DNA from: Adiantum capillus-veneris
Lineage: Eukaryota > Streptophyta > Polypodiopsida > Polypodiales > Pteridaceae
DNA: 60,000 bases
NCBI GenBank assembly: GCA_014529385.2
Contig: CM043944.1
Span: 45,890,268 to 45,950,267, forward strand
Reading direction: 5' to 3'
Shown: positions 58,748-60,000 of the stretch, piece by piece
Layout: each line of letters starts with the position of its first letter
Numbering within the stretch: the first letter of the stretch is position 1
Program-made: the position numbers and the translations under genes
Notes under the pieces: generated by a model
The model's input: the letters and a program-made list of their open reading frames with translations, nothing else
Told to the model about the DNA's origin: nothing
The model's database searches: none

Positions 58748-59130
58748 CGAGGAGCTACCCTTCTCCAAAGCTTGGAGAGCCGGCAAAGACCTGCAGAAAA
58801 GAGCCCTCATCCTCCAATTCCCCTCCAAAAGTCCCGAACCTCATTCATCCGAAAGAGGACCATCTTGAGCGGGCTACAAGGCCCACCTATCTACCTTGAC
58901 GACGGCCTCACCAAGATGCAACAAGACCACCGCCGTGCATGCATGCCTAGAGTCAAAAACGCCAGCAAAGAAGGGAAGAAGGCGGTATACCGAGATGGTC
59001 AGGTCATCAAATGGCAAGACCATCGCATAAGGACTCGCGGCCTATGAGACGCAAGAGGAGATCCACATTGCCGTTTGGAACTACAACGGGAATCTATGGA
59101 CACACCCAGAGAGACTTGAGGAGGTGATGA
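58748..59130 (+). pseudogene. L1-like ORF1, 3' half, and start of endonuclease frame
   Basis: Continues the ORF1 cut at 51525: ELPFSKAWRAGKDLQKRALI, then after a one-base shift FIRKRTILSGLQGPPIYLDD and TKMQQDHRRACMPRV. That is the end of an L1-type RRM and the C-terminal domain, finishing near GKKAVYRDGQVI. From about 59065 IHIAVWNYNGNLW resembles the first strand of a LINE apurinic-type endonuclease, then similarity stops. So the LINE is 3' truncated here or continues in decayed form. Confidence 0.6.
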
Positions 59131-60000
59131 GAGGACAGGATTGGGGGACCCTATGGGCCAGTAGACCCCACTTCCTCTATTTTCCCTATTTTAGGGTATT
59201 TTTGCTAGGTCATGGGGGCTGAGGGGTGGGTCGCGCAAAGATTGGGTTTGGGCATACATATGAGCAGGGCGGATCACCTCTTACAGCATCCAGTAGAGCC
59301 CAGCAGGGGGCGCCCTCCATTGGGTGCCCCAAGGGGGCTTGTAGCAAATGCAAGGCAGCCAGCGTTTTTCTGCAGATCAGCCAACGTTTTGTTGTGGATC
59401 AGCCCAATGTTTTTGCTCAACAAGTCAACCCCAACATTTTTCATGGGCAGCACATGTTGTCACAAGACTCTGACAAACACTAACTTTATTTGTTAGTTTC
59501 CTTTCCTCGATGTTTATGTAATTTTTGGGACTCCCTTTTTGAAATCACAGACATTACATGGCCAATGTGAAACGGCCTTTGACTGAGTGTTTCACCCGCA
59601 CGAGTCAAGGCCAAGCAGCCAGGAGATAGTTGGGCTGATTGGCATTGGAATTTGACTAGTAGAGAAGTGGCTAAGCTCAATTAAAGTTTTTTAGGCCCCT
59701 TGGCATGACTTTATAAGTTGGTGGCTACTAGGAAATTAAACCAAATGGGCAAACTGGACACATGGAATTGGAGAGCAACCCACAAGCCAACACACACGTC
59801 CAAAAGGCTCATCCCAGTTGGGGAGCCCAAAATTGAAAGAGGGCTGATTTGAAGCTTGTAAGTGAGTACAATTTGTGTGTGTGTGTAGATGTGTTGGGAA
59901 TGGAGGCATTTATGCCTGTGTTCGGTGCCCACCCATGTGAACGGGCACTTATATTAAAAAGTCATCTCAATGTTTATAAAACTAAGGCAGATTAAACAAA
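59131..60000. other. No gene recognised
   Basis: Mixed sequence without a supported coding frame. A (TG)n stretch lies near 59874-59886. Confidence 0.5.

Larger units (their letters stand above)
51521..58752 (+). mobile_element. Ty3/gypsy LTR retrotransposon C, heavily decayed
   Basis: LTRs at 51526-52703 and 57975-58747 start TGTCACAAAGTGATGACG and end GTCTGTTACA. The flanks are CGAGA (51521-51525) and CGAGG (58748-58752), a target duplication with one difference. A PBS, polypurine tract, gag, RT, RNase H and integrase are recognisable in Ty3/gypsy order. Many shifts and stops make it the oldest-looking full-length element here. It splits the L1-like ORF1. Confidence 0.92.

Overview
The window looks like nuclear DNA of a land plant. 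GT-AG introns, TG...CA-bounded Ty1/copia and Ty3/gypsy elements with plant-type primer-binding sites, a STELLO/DUF288 gene end and many (CT)n and (AC)n tracts all point that way. A single-tyrosine HUH endonuclease gene and an SDG/HGKG family that I recall mainly from seed-free plants suggest a fern-like or other seed-free plant. That placement is inference. More than half of the window is mobile DNA.

Layout. 1-1844 (+) is a multi-exon gene joining a diverged histone H3 fold to a Ulp1-type cysteine peptidase with a Pro-rich tail, cut by the window start. Tail to tail with it, 2055-3414 (-) is an uncharacterised gene whose C-terminus looks ubiquitin-like. A partial LTR (3758-4117) precedes Ty3/gypsy element A (4170-17495, target duplication CCTTC). 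A's pol is split by a nearly intact Ty1/copia element (7741-13288, duplication TTTAC). 17501-18961 holds the PBS and LTR of a truncated minus-strand copia element. 19060-35000 contains a decayed multi-exon gene of unknown function, cut inside an exon by 13.1-kb minus-strand Ty3/gypsy element B (21287-34380, duplication ATGGA).

35526-36720 (-) is a pseudogene of a plant family with SDGxxxQFK and HGKG motifs. 36690-40300 is mostly non-coding with short duplications. 40399-41930 (+) is a decayed HUH (Rep-like, Replitron-type) endonuclease gene. 42000-47760 is repeat-rich with no gene I can support. 47765-48537 (-) carries the last two exons of a STELLO/DUF288 Golgi glycosyltransferase-family gene. 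49013-50032 (-) is a LINE-type ORF1 remnant. An L1-like ORF1 (50952-51525 and 58748-59130) is split by decayed Ty3/gypsy element C (51526-58747, duplication CGAGA/CGAGG). The last 0.9 kb has nothing I recognise.

The insertions form a clear order. The A-family partial LTR and copia fragment D were present first, A inserted next to D, and the copia element inserted into A. B inserted into the unknown gene and C into the L1-like ORF independently. The strongest candidates for new biology are the H3-Ulp1 fusion with its convergent ubiquitin-like partner, the HUH endonuclease gene, and a retropepsin-like domain placed after integrase in element B.
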